A DNA stretch of 64,000 bases from Paenibacillus sp. FSL R10-2734 (GTDB taxonomy: Bacteria; Bacillota; Bacilli; Paenibacillales; Paenibacillaceae), in contig NZ_CP150170.1 in assembly GCF_037963865.1 (NCBI RefSeq), positions 4,464,001 to 4,528,000 of the forward strand, given 5' to 3'. The notes beneath the pieces are model-generated. The model saw only the letters and a program-made list of their open reading frames with translations. It ran no database searches and was not told the origin of the DNA. Made by a program: the position numbers and the translations under genes. Every line of letters starts with the position of its first letter. Positions within the stretch are counted from its first letter, which is position 1. Below, in pieces: positions 9,930-18,118 of this stretch.

Positions 9930-12197
9930 TTACTTGTTATATACTTCAAATTCATACATGCCGAGGCGATTGTACTGCGTAAAGCTAGATTGAGAGCTTG
10001 GTATATTCGGAGACCCGAAGGTAGAAATGAACACACGAAGTCGTAAAGTCGTAACCGGATCGAACGATACCGTTTTGTAGGCTCCCATCAATCCACCTGT
10101 GTATACGTCTACCCATTGCATACCATCCCAAGACTGAATCGAATAGGACTCAACGTTGTCACCATGCTCCTTCAATACAACGGTATTGAGCGTTGTCGGT
10201 TGATTGAAATCGACCTGCAGGTACACATTTGAAGTTACACTGGCAGGAGCCTGCCAATATGTCGTTGTATCATTGTTGTCAAAGGCTCTTGAGACGGTGT
10301 ACGTACCATCACTCGTATTCGCAGCATATGTCTGATTCAACGCTAGATTGGTTAGATTTCGATATTGCTCATGTTGGTCCTTCTCTGACACAATTGCAGA
10401 CAACAGCGATTTCGAATTCGAAACGGCTATATCGCCAAACAAATGCCAGATCATCACACCCCGTAATCCTTTATCTTGGGCTAGCAGCATCTTCCGCTTA
10501 TTCATATCGATCCCGTTAAAATAAACATCCTTTACAGCCGTTACCCCGTGCGGACTAATAACCGTCTTCCCAGAAACGAAATTTGTCTCATCAGAAATTT
10601 GCGTCGTAGGTGTTTGCGTATCCATCAAATAATCGTAATCCGCCCAAAACGCTGTACCATCTGTTGGTCTACCATACCATGCCAATCCCAGATTCACTTT
10701 ATTGGAAGGCATGCCTAAACCCGTGAAATAACTGAGTGCATTCACCGTTTGTTCCAACGTTGCATGATAATATCCGAGATCATAGATCATGACATTAATT
10801 TGCTCAATGCTAGCAAAGGCATTACTACTTAAGTTAACCCCCCATGGAGCAAGAGCAACCGATATGTCTTTACCATGCTTACCAAGCAATTGTTGTAATT
10901 CAGTAAGACCCGCGCTGAAATTATTCCACTGGGTTGAATTCGCTGGATATTCCCAGTCAATATCTACGCCATCGAAGCCATACAGATCCAAGAAGTTAAG
11001 AACATTTGCAGCATAATTCGCTCTTGTCGTTGGATTCGACATTATACTTGCAAATACGGTTGAATTTCCGGTAATTGTTACCCATTTCTTAACTTTATTC
11101 GATCCGATGAGAGCATCTAATGTATCCACATATTGAGTCCAATTAGAATTCACATTCATGATATTCCCGTTGCTGTCTGTGGACTGAAATCCGATCGACA
11201 CCACATCTGTTACATCATTAAATGCATCTGCGTCCAAATCATTGAGCACAAAGCTATCGGGATGAATATAACCTGTAATTCCGAAAGTCTTTGGTTTCAA
11301 CGTATAAGTATCAATGCCGATACCATACGTAAATGTTCCTCCACCTGCCTCTTGAAGCTTAATCGTATTGCTAGAACCCGCGTTCAAGTAGATCGTTACG
11401 GCTTGGTTGACGAATGTATTCCAGCCACCTGTGCCTTTAAAGACTACATCCATGACTTTTATGCCATTCACATATAAGGCTTTGGTCGCTTGAGTATCTC
11501 CTGAAGCGTAACGAATCGTCAGCTCATAAGCTCCACCAGTTCCACCGTCCACATTATTGATCTGATTATAGGCGTTCGTTACATGTAAACTTCCAGCGAT
11601 TTGCTCATTCGAGGCATTCGTATAGCTCGCAACCACTGCACCATTGCCCATGATTCCATTCTCTGCTTCATATGTCTGATCTATCGGACTCACACGATTG
11701 GAAGGAGGTGTTATGGTATAGTTGTCGATATTGACACCATACGTATAAGTTCCCCCACCGGTCTCTTGGATCTTAATCGTGTTACTTGTTCCAGGATTCA
11801 GTATAATTCCGACAACTTGACTATGGAAGGTATTCCAGCCACCTGTGTTGCTAAATTGTAGATCTGACACTTTCGTTCCATTTACATATAAGGATTTCGT
11901 AGCCTGCGTACTACCATTTGAATATTGAATTGTTAAATAATAAGTTCCGCCTTCTGCACCGCCATCTACACTATTGATCTGATTATACGCATTCGTTATG
12001 TGAAGACTTCCTACGGATTTATCTCCAGATGCATTACTAGAATCATCAATAACGGCACCGTTCCCAAGAACACCATCTTCTGCTTCATAGACAACGCTGT
12101 TCGCAGCAGCGTGAATCTTACCTTGAGGAGGAATCCCAACAAACACACCTAAACCGATTACAACAGAAAGGCACATCAACATATAACGTTTCAACAT
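9930..12197 (-). CDS. Secreted GH18 family enzyme with two CBM6/35-like modules and a discoidin domain
   Basis: The protein is 755 residues. A signal peptide spans about 1-31 (ends KIHAAA). Two similar beta-sandwich modules at about 37-163 and 176-300 each begin YEAE(D/N)G and share VNG and GGWNTF, typical of CBM6/CBM35-like carbohydrate binding. The GH18 barrel runs from about 305 to 610 with the motif DGVDIDWE; Glu416 is the predicted acid. An F5/8 type C (discoidin) domain occupies about 625-755. GH18 enzymes cut beta-1,4-linked N-acetylglucosamine in chitin or in N-glycan cores. This is the only clearly exported enzyme of the locus and so probably makes the oligosaccharides that are imported. 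A terminator lies just upstream of the gene. Confidence 0.92.
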   Translation of the reverse strand: MLKRYMLMCLSVVIGLGVFVGIPPQGKIHAAANSVVYEAEDGVLGNGAVIDDSSNASGDKSVGSLHITNAYNQINSVDGGAEGGTYYLTIQYSNGSTQATKSLYVNGTKVSDLQFSNTGGWNTFHSQVVGIILNPGTSNTIKIQETGGGTYTYGVNIDNYTITPPSNRVSPIDQTYEAENGIMGNGAVVASYTNASNEQIAGSLHVTNAYNQINNVDGGTGGAYELTIRYASGDTQATKALYVNGIKVMDVVFKGTGGWNTFVNQAVTIYLNAGSSNTIKLQEAGGGTFTYGIGIDTYTLKPKTFGITGYIHPDSFVLNDLDADAFNDVTDVVSIGFQSTDSNGNIMNVNSNWTQYVDTLDALIGSNKVKKWVTITGNSTVFASIMSNPTTRANYAANVLNFLDLYGFDGVDIDWEYPANSTQWNNFSAGLTELQQLLGKHGKDISVALAPWGVNLSSNAFASIEQINVMIYDLGYYHATLEQTVNALSYFTGLGMPSNKVNLGLAWYGRPTDGTAFWADYDYLMDTQTPTTQISDETNFVSGKTVISPHGVTAVKDVYFNGIDMNKRKMLLAQDKGLRGVMIWHLFGDIAVSNSKSLLSAIVSEKDQHEQYRNLTNLALNQTYAANTSDGTYTVSRAFDNNDTTTYWQAPASVTSNVYLQVDFNQPTTLNTVVLKEHGDNVESYSIQSWDGMQWVDVYTGGLMGAYKTVSFDPVTTLRLRVFISTFGSPNIPSSQSSFTQYNRLGMYEFEVYNK

Positions 12198-12247
12198 AGA
12201 ACACGCTCCTTAATTGTTGTTGTCTGGTAACGGTTAACATATCTTCT

Positions 12248-12285
12248 AATAAAAAAGCGACCTAGCAAATATGTCAGGTCGCCGC
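12248..12285 (-). terminator. Intra-operon terminator between binding protein and GH18 gene
   Basis: On the minus strand the stem GCGACCT / AGGTCGC is followed by a T run. It follows the binding-protein stop and precedes the GH18 gene by about 50 bases, so downstream transcription needs read-through or a weak local promoter. Confidence 0.85.
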
Positions 12286-12311
12286 TTATTATGAAATCCA
12301 TTAACCAGATG

Positions 12312-13871
12312 TTACTTTTGTGTTGCCTTCCATGCCTCTACCTGTTTCTGTACTTCTGCAGTCAACTTATCCGCACCGTTCGCTTTTAGCTTATCGATAA
12401 ATTTTGGTAGGTACGTCTTCGGATCGACCATTCCATAATCCAAAGGCTTTTTAAACTCTTTCACTACGTTCTGCAATGCAGCAATTTCCGTCTGAACCGG
12501 TGTAGCATCAAAATTGAAACCAAGATGTGATGTCGGGATAGATGCATCATTAAATTTCTTAAATATGTCTACGATATTAGCAGGATAAGAAACGTCCCAT
12601 GTTTGATTGAATACTGTTCCCCACTGCCAGCCAAATGTATAATCATATGGATGATTTTTTGCATCAATGCCAGCTACTGCAGAACGATCCAATTGATCCC
12701 CCTTCATGACATAATGTGTCCCTTCAATACCATGGCGTAAAAGCGTTCCAACATACTTATCCGTATTTACGAGGTTCAATAGCATCATCGCGCGATCCTT
12801 ATGCTTAGAATTCGCGGAAATGGCTTGTAATCCACCAAAAACATCGGATGTTTCAAAAATAGGATTCGCTAGCGGAATATAGGTGACGCCATGACCAACC
12901 TGAGTCGCATATGTCGTTTCATAGCCTGGGGCATAGCCAATCGGCCAGGCAAAGATTTTACCCGCTTTATCATCCGCCGTAATCTTACCTTCTTCGTTAT
13001 ACTTCACAGTATCTTTTGGCAAGTATCCAGCGACCCACCACTGATGTTGCAGCTCTGTAAATGCGGCGTACTCTGGTGTTGCATATTGATTAAATACCTC
13101 GGCAGATTGTGATGCATAAGTATTCGTTGTATCCACCTTAGCAACTGCAGGCAAATCCCAGTCCCCTGTTAAATGTTCAGCACCTAGTATCATATCTGCT
13201 GTTAAGCCTGTAAAAGGGATGATACTAGGATCCTTCTGTTTCAAATCTTTAAAGTATGGTTCTAAATCCTCAATTTTCTTCACTTTCGTCAAGTCATAAC
13301 CATACTTATCCGCAATATCCGTGTTAATAAACAAGCCGTATTGGTGACCCACCTCTTTATAGCTTGGAACGCCATAGATTTGTCCTTTCACACTAACGGC
13401 ATCCCACATCGCTTTGGGGATAAAATCCTTCGTTTCTTTACCATATTCATCAAGAAGCTCATTCATCGGTGCAAATGCACCTTTTGCTACGTTAGGTAAG
13501 TATTGATTAACCCACCCCGCTGTAAATACAACGTCATACGGTTGACCCGTGGACATGATCAGCGGTATTTTTGTAGTAAAATCATCGTTCGTCATGACGA
13601 CGAGATTCACCGTTGTATTGATCTTTTCTTTTAAATATTTATTCAATTCATCAATTACCAATTTCTCATCTTTCATTTTAGTACCCATATTCTGATACCA
13701 AGTTAATTCGACAGGGTCTAGATTTTGGGAAGAATCATCTTGCTTCTGCTCGTCTGTTGAAGTAGATGATGTTTGAGAAGTAGATGGCTCCGCAGTATTC
13801 TTACTCGTACATCCAGTTAACATAATAATTAGAACCAGTGATGTCATAAGTAGCCCTTTGAACTTTCTCAT
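12312..13871 (-). CDS. Extracellular solute-binding lipoprotein (LplA-like)
   Basis: The protein is 519 residues. A lipoprotein signal with lipobox LTGC places the acylated Cys near residue 21. A Ser/Thr/Gln-rich tether comes next, then a family 1 binding-protein fold starting VELTWYQNMGTKMKDEK. The length fits the large LplA-type binding proteins that deliver complex oligosaccharides to LplB/LplC permeases. It is the third gene of the importer unit, about 50 bases after the second permease. The ligand is not readable from sequence. The highly expressed binding protein directly before a terminator is a common arrangement. Confidence 0.93.
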   Translation of the reverse strand: MRKFKGLLMTSLVLIIMLTGCTSKNTAEPSTSQTSSTSTDEQKQDDSSQNLDPVELTWYQNMGTKMKDEKLVIDELNKYLKEKINTTVNLVVMTNDDFTTKIPLIMSTGQPYDVVFTAGWVNQYLPNVAKGAFAPMNELLDEYGKETKDFIPKAMWDAVSVKGQIYGVPSYKEVGHQYGLFINTDIADKYGYDLTKVKKIEDLEPYFKDLKQKDPSIIPFTGLTADMILGAEHLTGDWDLPAVAKVDTTNTYASQSAEVFNQYATPEYAAFTELQHQWWVAGYLPKDTVKYNEEGKITADDKAGKIFAWPIGYAPGYETTYATQVGHGVTYIPLANPIFETSDVFGGLQAISANSKHKDRAMMLLNLVNTDKYVGTLLRHGIEGTHYVMKGDQLDRSAVAGIDAKNHPYDYTFGWQWGTVFNQTWDVSYPANIVDIFKKFNDASIPTSHLGFNFDATPVQTEIAALQNVVKEFKKPLDYGMVDPKTYLPKFIDKLKANGADKLTAEVQKQVEAWKATQK

Positions 13872-13923
13872 TCTTTTTCCCCCTATAAAAATATAATATA
13901 TATGCTAACCGCACTTGGCGAGA

Positions 13924-14847
13924 TCAGCCTTTGACACTACCCAGCGTCAATCCTTTGACAAAGAACTTCTGGAAGAACGGATAAGCAAATAAGATCGGAA
14001 CCATAACCAATACCGTTAATGCCATCCTACCACTCTCTGTCGGAGAATTAAGTGCTAATTGAATACCGTCAGCCGAATTAGCAAGCTGCGAATTCTGCTT
14101 AATGAAATCGAGACTACTCTGCATTTTCATCAATAAATATTGAATGGGCACCAGCTTCGCATCATTGATATAGAGCAGTCCTAAAAACCAATCATTCCAA
14201 TAACCAATGACGCTGAACAAACCGATTGTCGCCAATCCCGGCTTCGATAGAGGCACGATAATCCGTGTAAATATCGTCCATTCCCGTGCACCGTCTATTT
14301 TGGCTGATTCAATAATATCGTGTGAAATTGTCGTTGCAAAAAAGGTTCGAAGAATAATGACATAAAATGCGTTTACAGTATACGGTAGAATTAACGCCCA
14401 AATTGTATCATCGAGATGTAATAATGAGGTGTTAACCATATAGGAAGGTACTAGTCCTCCACTAAATAACATCGTGAAGAAGGTGAAAAAGGATAATGCT
14501 TTCCCGTATTTAAAATCCTTGCGTGAGAGAGTGTAGGCGAACATAGACATCACGACGAGGCTCAGAAGGGTACCTCCGACAGTTACGATAATGGAAATAA
14601 TATATGACTGAAGGATCTGATCCCCTGTCTTGAACAAAAATTCGTACGCTTCGAGACTAAATGCCTTCGGGAAAAATTGATATCCATACGTATTTAAGTC
14701 CTGTTCACTTGTAAAAGAAACGACAAGGACGAGTATCACAGGCAGGATGCATATCAGCGTAAAGATGAGCATCAAGCCGTGCATTATAATACTCCAGGGT
14801 AACGACACGGAGTTAATTGAATAGTGTTTTCTACGAGCTACTGCCAT
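13924..14847 (-). CDS. Carbohydrate ABC transporter permease (LplC-like)
   Basis: The protein is 307 residues with six predicted membrane helices and the BPD_transp_1 fold. The cytoplasmic coupling loop reads IIESAKIDGAREWTIFTRIIVPLSKP, the EAA-type motif that docks on the ATPase. The C-terminus FFVKGLTLGSVKG is typical of LplC/YtcP proteins. The ATG has GGGGG upstream. It forms a heterodimer with the product of the gene 18 bases upstream. No ATPase gene is present nearby, so a shared MsmX-type ATPase encoded elsewhere is expected. Confidence 0.94.
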   Translation of the reverse strand: MAVARRKHYSINSVSLPWSIIMHGLMLIFTLICILPVILVLVVSFTSEQDLNTYGYQFFPKAFSLEAYEFLFKTGDQILQSYIISIIVTVGGTLLSLVVMSMFAYTLSRKDFKYGKALSFFTFFTMLFSGGLVPSYMVNTSLLHLDDTIWALILPYTVNAFYVIILRTFFATTISHDIIESAKIDGAREWTIFTRIIVPLSKPGLATIGLFSVIGYWNDWFLGLLYINDAKLVPIQYLLMKMQSSLDFIKQNSQLANSADGIQLALNSPTESGRMALTVLVMVPILFAYPFFQKFFVKGLTLGSVKG

Positions 14848-14864
14848 ACCTGTACCCCCTCTCT

Positions 14865-15776
14865 CTAAAATAGTGCTTGCTCTTTATCGATTTTTCGGAC
14901 AACCAGATTGGATACTAGCACTAACACAAATCCTATGATGGACTGGTAGAAGTTCGCGGCAGCCGACATCCCGATATTCCCTAACGTCTTAAGCCCGTTG
15001 TATACATAGGTATCGATTACTTGTGTCACTTCGTACAGTTGCCCAGAATCACGAGGAACCTGGAAGAACAACCCGAAATCTGCGTAAAAGATTTTGCCTA
15101 TGGCTAGAATCGTTAGAATAATCATCATCGGCTTGAGTGCAGGAATCGTAATATGCCAAATCTGCTTCCATTTCGAAGCACCATCGATCACAGCAGCTTC
15201 ATAATATTCACTTGAAATACTCATAATGGAGGCAAGGTAAATGACACTGGTATATCCAATGGACTTCCATAGGTGAGCGAAGACTAGAATATACGGCCAA
15301 TATTTTGTCTCTGAATACCACGCTATGGGGTCAAATCCCAGGGATTGAAGCAATGAATTCAAATACCCCTTATCGACATTCAGAAATGCGTAAAAGATAA
15401 AACCAGCTACAACCCACGAGAGGAAGTACGGCATAATGGTGAGCACTTGATACATTCTCGACATAAATCTACTCTTAATCTCGTTAAAGACAATAGCTAG
15501 AGCAACCGACAGAATCAATCCTAATACAATAAATAGAGCGTTATACAACAAGGTGTTGCGCGTAATATTCCAAGCATCACTTGTAGCAAACAAAAATTTG
15601 AAGTTCTCGAAACCGGACCACGGGCTGGCAAAAATTCCATCCGTATAATTATACTGTTTGAATGCTAGAACGACCCCAAACATCGGCAAGTAGTTAAATA
15701 TAATAAGAAAAATGATTGCTGGAAGCGCCATCAAAAATAGAGCCCTATTAATTCTAATCTCCCTAACCAACCTCAT
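14865..15776 (-). CDS. Carbohydrate ABC transporter permease (LplB-like)
   Basis: The protein is 303 residues with six predicted membrane helices. The coupling loop reads YEAAVIDGASKWKQIWHITIPALKP. The N-terminus INRALFLMALPAIIFLIIFNYLPMFGV is that of LplB/YteP permeases. It is the first gene of the importer unit, with AGGAAGG ahead of the ATG and the 36-base box and a cre-like site upstream. It partners the LplC-like protein to form the import channel for an oligosaccharide. Confidence 0.94.
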   Translation of the reverse strand: MRLVREIRINRALFLMALPAIIFLIIFNYLPMFGVVLAFKQYNYTDGIFASPWSGFENFKFLFATSDAWNITRNTLLYNALFIVLGLILSVALAIVFNEIKSRFMSRMYQVLTIMPYFLSWVVAGFIFYAFLNVDKGYLNSLLQSLGFDPIAWYSETKYWPYILVFAHLWKSIGYTSVIYLASIMSISSEYYEAAVIDGASKWKQIWHITIPALKPMMIILTILAIGKIFYADFGLFFQVPRDSGQLYEVTQVIDTYVYNGLKTLGNIGMSAAANFYQSIIGFVLVLVSNLVVRKIDKEQALF

Positions 15777-15840
15777 TATGACCTTCCTTTCTATTTCAAA
15801 TATTTCCTATAAATTAAGGTTAACATATGGTCTTTAAGCA

Positions 15841-15876
15841 ATCAGCGGGAATAATATTTGATTTGTGGTAATTTTA
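15841..15876 (-). promoter_or_regulatory. Conserved 36-base box upstream of importer operon (copy B)
   Basis: It is identical at 33 of 36 positions to 1531-1566, in the same orientation relative to the gene it precedes, and about 65 bases before the first permease ATG. The differences are at positions 9, 19 and 26 of the box. An AT-rich stretch with TTAATT lies between box and ATG. It is a probable site for the YesN-like regulator of this locus. Confidence 0.6.
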
Positions 15877-15885
15877 CGGAATTTT

Positions 15886-15899
15886 TGAATGCGTTTACA
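15886..15899. promoter_or_regulatory. cre-like site upstream of importer operon
   Basis: TGTAAACGCATTCA (minus strand) matches TGWAANCGNTWNCA at 13 of 14 positions. It lies just upstream of the 36-base box, where CcpA could hinder the activator. The same kind of site lies near copy A. Confidence 0.45.
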
Positions 15900-15916
15900 T
15901 TATGCGTTTTATATGC

Positions 15917-15975
15917 ATAAAAAGCTTCCTGTTTGTACAACCGATTTACTAGGAATCAGCCCCACTACAGGAAGC
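15917..15975 (-). terminator. Terminator of the ABC-F transcript
   Basis: The stem GCTTCCTG / CAGGAAGC has a long loop and is followed by TTTTTA on the minus strand. It lies after the monooxygenase relic behind the ABC-F gene and separates that unit from the importer promoter. Confidence 0.7.
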
Positions 15976-15977
15976 AC

Positions 15978-16145
15978 TTACATAATATTTGAAAAACAAT
16001 ACTGCTTTACGGTTTGCCCCGTTGATTCTAACGTATACTGATTCACTGGAACAAAAACGTCCAGATTACCACGTAATGTATCCGATTCATATTCCTCGCG
16101 GAACAATCCTCGTTGCTGCAAAATTAGTACCACATGATCGCTTAC
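15978..16145 (-). pseudogene. C-terminal relic of an LLM-type flavin monooxygenase
   Basis: An open frame without a start runs from the ABC-F stop to a TAA at 15978. It reads [19 protein letters not shown] in its first half, which matches the conserved C-terminal ending (RRGLFRTEYEG-TLRENL type) of NtaA/SnaA/DszA flavin-dependent monooxygenases. About 55 codons remain and nothing of the catalytic barrel. It lies between the ABC-F gene and the terminator, so the body of the gene was probably lost when the ABC-F unit came in or was rearranged. The match is to a remembered family consensus; a protein search would settle it. Confidence 0.55.
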
Positions 16146-17695
16146 TTAACTCCTTTATTTCTGGTTTCATCTCCTATGTTAAGCACACGATCGACCCATC
16201 CCTGGTAAAACTGTTCCTCATGAGAAACTAGAATCACAGTACCGTTAAATTGAATTAGAGCTTTCTGTAAAGCGTCTTTCGTTTCAGCATCTAAATGATT
16301 GGTTGGCTCATCCATGATTAGGAAGTTGTATTCTGAAAGCAGTAATAAGCACAACTTAACTTTAGATTGTTCGCCGCCACTAAGTGTACGGATAGACTGT
16401 GTTACAAGGTTATCTTTAACCACACACTGCGCTAGATGGCGACGTATTTCCTTTACTGTCAGTTTGGGATCATAAGCTGAAATCACCTGAATAGGGGTCA
16501 TTGTATCGTCTTCCCAAGCTAAATCTTGCTCGAAATAACCGATTTTTACTTGTTCTGCGAACTTAAACCTACCGGTAATCCCCTGAATTTCTCCAACCAA
16601 CGTTTTAAGCAATGTTGATTTCCCGATTCCGTTAAACCCTCTAATCACGAGCTTTTGTCCACCACGGATAGAAAAATTCAGTTTTGGCAACAAAGGCTTA
16701 TCGTAACCAACCACTAAGTGATCCACTTTAAGCGCTACATGTGACGTACAAGGAAGCTCCTTAAAACGGATAGACGCTTTGGAGACAAAAGTAGGAGCAG
16801 CGATTCGTTCCAGCCTATCCAGCTGTTTCTGGCGACCACGGGCAATTTTGGAATTGACACCTGCACCGTTTTTTCGAATGAATAGTTCAGTAGTTTCGAT
16901 TTTTTTCTGCTGTGCATGATATTGCCGGATATGACTTTCTCGTAAATGTTCCTTCTGCTTCACAAAATCTGAGTATTTCCCATGGTATTTTTTAATCGTT
17001 TCCCCTTCAATATCGCAAATACTAGTGGATATTTTATCAAGAAAGGCATAGTTGTGAGATACGACAATGAACGCTTGATTGAATGCAATCAGATATTCAG
17101 CGAGCCAGTTAACATGTTCCGTATCCAGATAATTGGTTGGTTCATCGAGCAATAGCACATCAGGTTGTTCAAGTAAAAGCTTGGCCAGTATGACTTTAGT
17201 CCGCTGCCCCCCACTTAACTGCTCTATGGGGCGGTCGATTCCAATCGCGTTAATCCCTAGACCCGTAACCATCTTACTGATGTTGCTCTCTAACGAATAG
17301 TAGTTTAGCGCTTCTAAACGTTCCTGATAGTCTGCTGCCTTTTGTAATAATAGCTCATTGCCAGTTACAGCGCATTCCTCATAAAGATCATTCATTTTTC
17401 GTTCTAGTTCATATAATTCTGAGAAAGCCTGTCTTAAATAATTATGAACCGTACTGTTTCCATCCATGGCAGCATATTGATCGAGATGACCAATTGTAAT
17501 ATTAGGCTGCCACTTTATCATTCCCTCGTCCGGAATCACTTCGCCCGTTAAGATGCTAATCAACGTACTCTTTCCCGTTCCATTCTGTCCAACCACCCCT
17601 ACATGCTCACCCTTGTACAAATCCATAGAAACCTGTTTGTATAGAACCTTATCGCCAAAAGCATGCGTCAAATTAGAAACCTCAAGTAAACTCAT
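16142..17695 (-). CDS. ABC-F ATPase, probable ribosome-protection antibiotic resistance factor
   Basis: The protein is 517 residues with two ABC domains and no membrane segments, the mark of ABC-F proteins. The first domain has [17 protein letters not shown] and [10 protein letters not shown]. The second has [17 protein letters not shown] and [10 protein letters not shown]. The linker between them is charged and of medium length. ABC-F proteins of the Vga/Lsa/Msr/VmlR group act on the ribosomal E site and dislodge drugs. The long attenuator leader with an upstream ORF is what inducible members of this group carry, and supports a resistance role over a housekeeping one. Which drugs are covered cannot be told. 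Confidence 0.88.
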   Translation of the reverse strand: MSLLEVSNLTHAFGDKVLYKQVSMDLYKGEHVGVVGQNGTGKSTLISILTGEVIPDEGMIKWQPNITIGHLDQYAAMDGNSTVHNYLRQAFSELYELERKMNDLYEECAVTGNELLLQKAADYQERLEALNYYSLESNISKMVTGLGINAIGIDRPIEQLSGGQRTKVILAKLLLEQPDVLLLDEPTNYLDTEHVNWLAEYLIAFNQAFIVVSHNYAFLDKISTSICDIEGETIKKYHGKYSDFVKQKEHLRESHIRQYHAQQKKIETTELFIRKNGAGVNSKIARGRQKQLDRLERIAAPTFVSKASIRFKELPCTSHVALKVDHLVVGYDKPLLPKLNFSIRGGQKLVIRGFNGIGKSTLLKTLVGEIQGITGRFKFAEQVKIGYFEQDLAWEDDTMTPIQVISAYDPKLTVKEIRRHLAQCVVKDNLVTQSIRTLSGGEQSKVKLCLLLLSEYNFLIMDEPTNHLDAETKDALQKALIQFNGTVILVSHEEQFYQGWVDRVLNIGDETRNKGVK

Positions 17696-17731
17696 TTCCT
17701 ATTCCTCTTTTCTGAAATTAATTAAGAACGC

Positions 17732-17777
17732 AAAAAAAGCAGAAGACACTGCACCCTTAGGTGCAAGCCTTCTGCTT
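17732..17777 (-). terminator. Terminator at the end of the ABC-F leader
   Basis: The outer stem AAGCAGAAG / CTTCTGCTT and inner stem TGCACC / GGTGCA are followed by seven Ts on the minus strand. It ends about 35 bases before the ABC-F ATG, where it can only serve as an attenuator. Confidence 0.9.
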
Positions 17778-17840
17778 GTCAGTACACGAATGAACGGCAC
17801 GAACATATAATTGTCAGTGTAGAAACTGAGCAATATAACA

Positions 17841-17872
17841 CAAAAGGCTGTAGACGAAAATTGTCTACAGCC
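17841..17872 (-). terminator. First terminator-like hairpin in the ABC-F leader
   Basis: A perfect 10-base stem GGCTGTAGAC / GTCTACAGCC with a 7-base loop is followed by TTTTGTG. It may be an early stop or part of the switching structure. Confidence 0.75.
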
Positions 17873-17976
17873 TCTTAATCATTAACATCGAAAGATAGCA
17901 TTACCAAATAAGCATGACATATCACGCTAAATCGGACTCGCTATCATTCGATGATATAAAAGCAATACGCTTTTGA

Positions 17977-18063
17977 TTAAGCTCCGGACAACGTTTCATC
18001 GTTTGTATCCGTATGTTCGGAGCAGCTTCTGGTATATAACTTTACAGTTTCTACATGAATCAT
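17977..18063 (-). CDS. Candidate 28-residue leader peptide of the ABC-F gene
   Basis: The frame starts at an ATG at 18063 with GAAGGGATGG upstream and ends at a TAA at 17977. The peptide begins MIHVETVKLYTRS and ends LSGA. Its second half lies within a stem (GCTCCG / CGGAGC), so ribosomes on it would open that stem, and its first codons include the 11 bases complementary to 17818-17828. It is placed about 20-30 bases after the predicted transcription start. No known leader-peptide motif was recognised. Confidence 0.6.
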   Translation of the reverse strand: MIHVETVKLYTRSCSEHTDTNDETLSGA

Positions 18064-18089
18064 GTTAAACCATCCCTTCATTTGGTAAC

Positions 18090-18118
18090 AGTTTAAAACG
18101 CATCCCTCTACTTGTCAA
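18090..18118 (-). promoter_or_regulatory. Promoter of the ABC-F leader
   Basis: A perfect -35 TTGACA at 18118-18113 and a -10 TAAACT at 18095-18090 are separated by 17 bases. The -35 lies in the last codons of the upstream MerR gene, just before its stop is passed. Confidence 0.7.

Larger units (their letters stand above)
17696..18083 (-). promoter_or_regulatory. Attenuator leader of the ABC-F gene
   Basis: This roughly 390-base untranslated leader holds, in order of transcription, a 28-codon upstream ORF, a stem CATCGAATGATAGC / GCTATCTTTCGATG (near 17888-17956), a terminator-like hairpin (17841-17872) and a second terminator (17732-17777) just before the ABC-F ribosome site. Eleven bases at the start of the ORF (18045-18055) are perfectly complementary to 17818-17828, between the two terminators. 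This is the design of ribosome-mediated attenuation: a drug-stalled ribosome on the short ORF would change the pairing and let transcription through. Confidence 0.75.

Noticed and set aside
14865..15776. Missing ATPase gene of the importer as a sign of a broken locus
   Set aside because: LplB/LplC systems normally share an ATPase encoded elsewhere, so absence is usual.
12232..15828. GGTTAACATAT shared by two leaders as a regulatory site
   Set aside because: An 11-base match is expected by chance many times in 64 kb; kept only as a remark in the terminator finding.
15989..16231. Plus-strand 80-residue frame
   Set aside because: Lies opposite the ABC-F end and the monooxygenase relic, whose minus-strand reading is far more protein-like.
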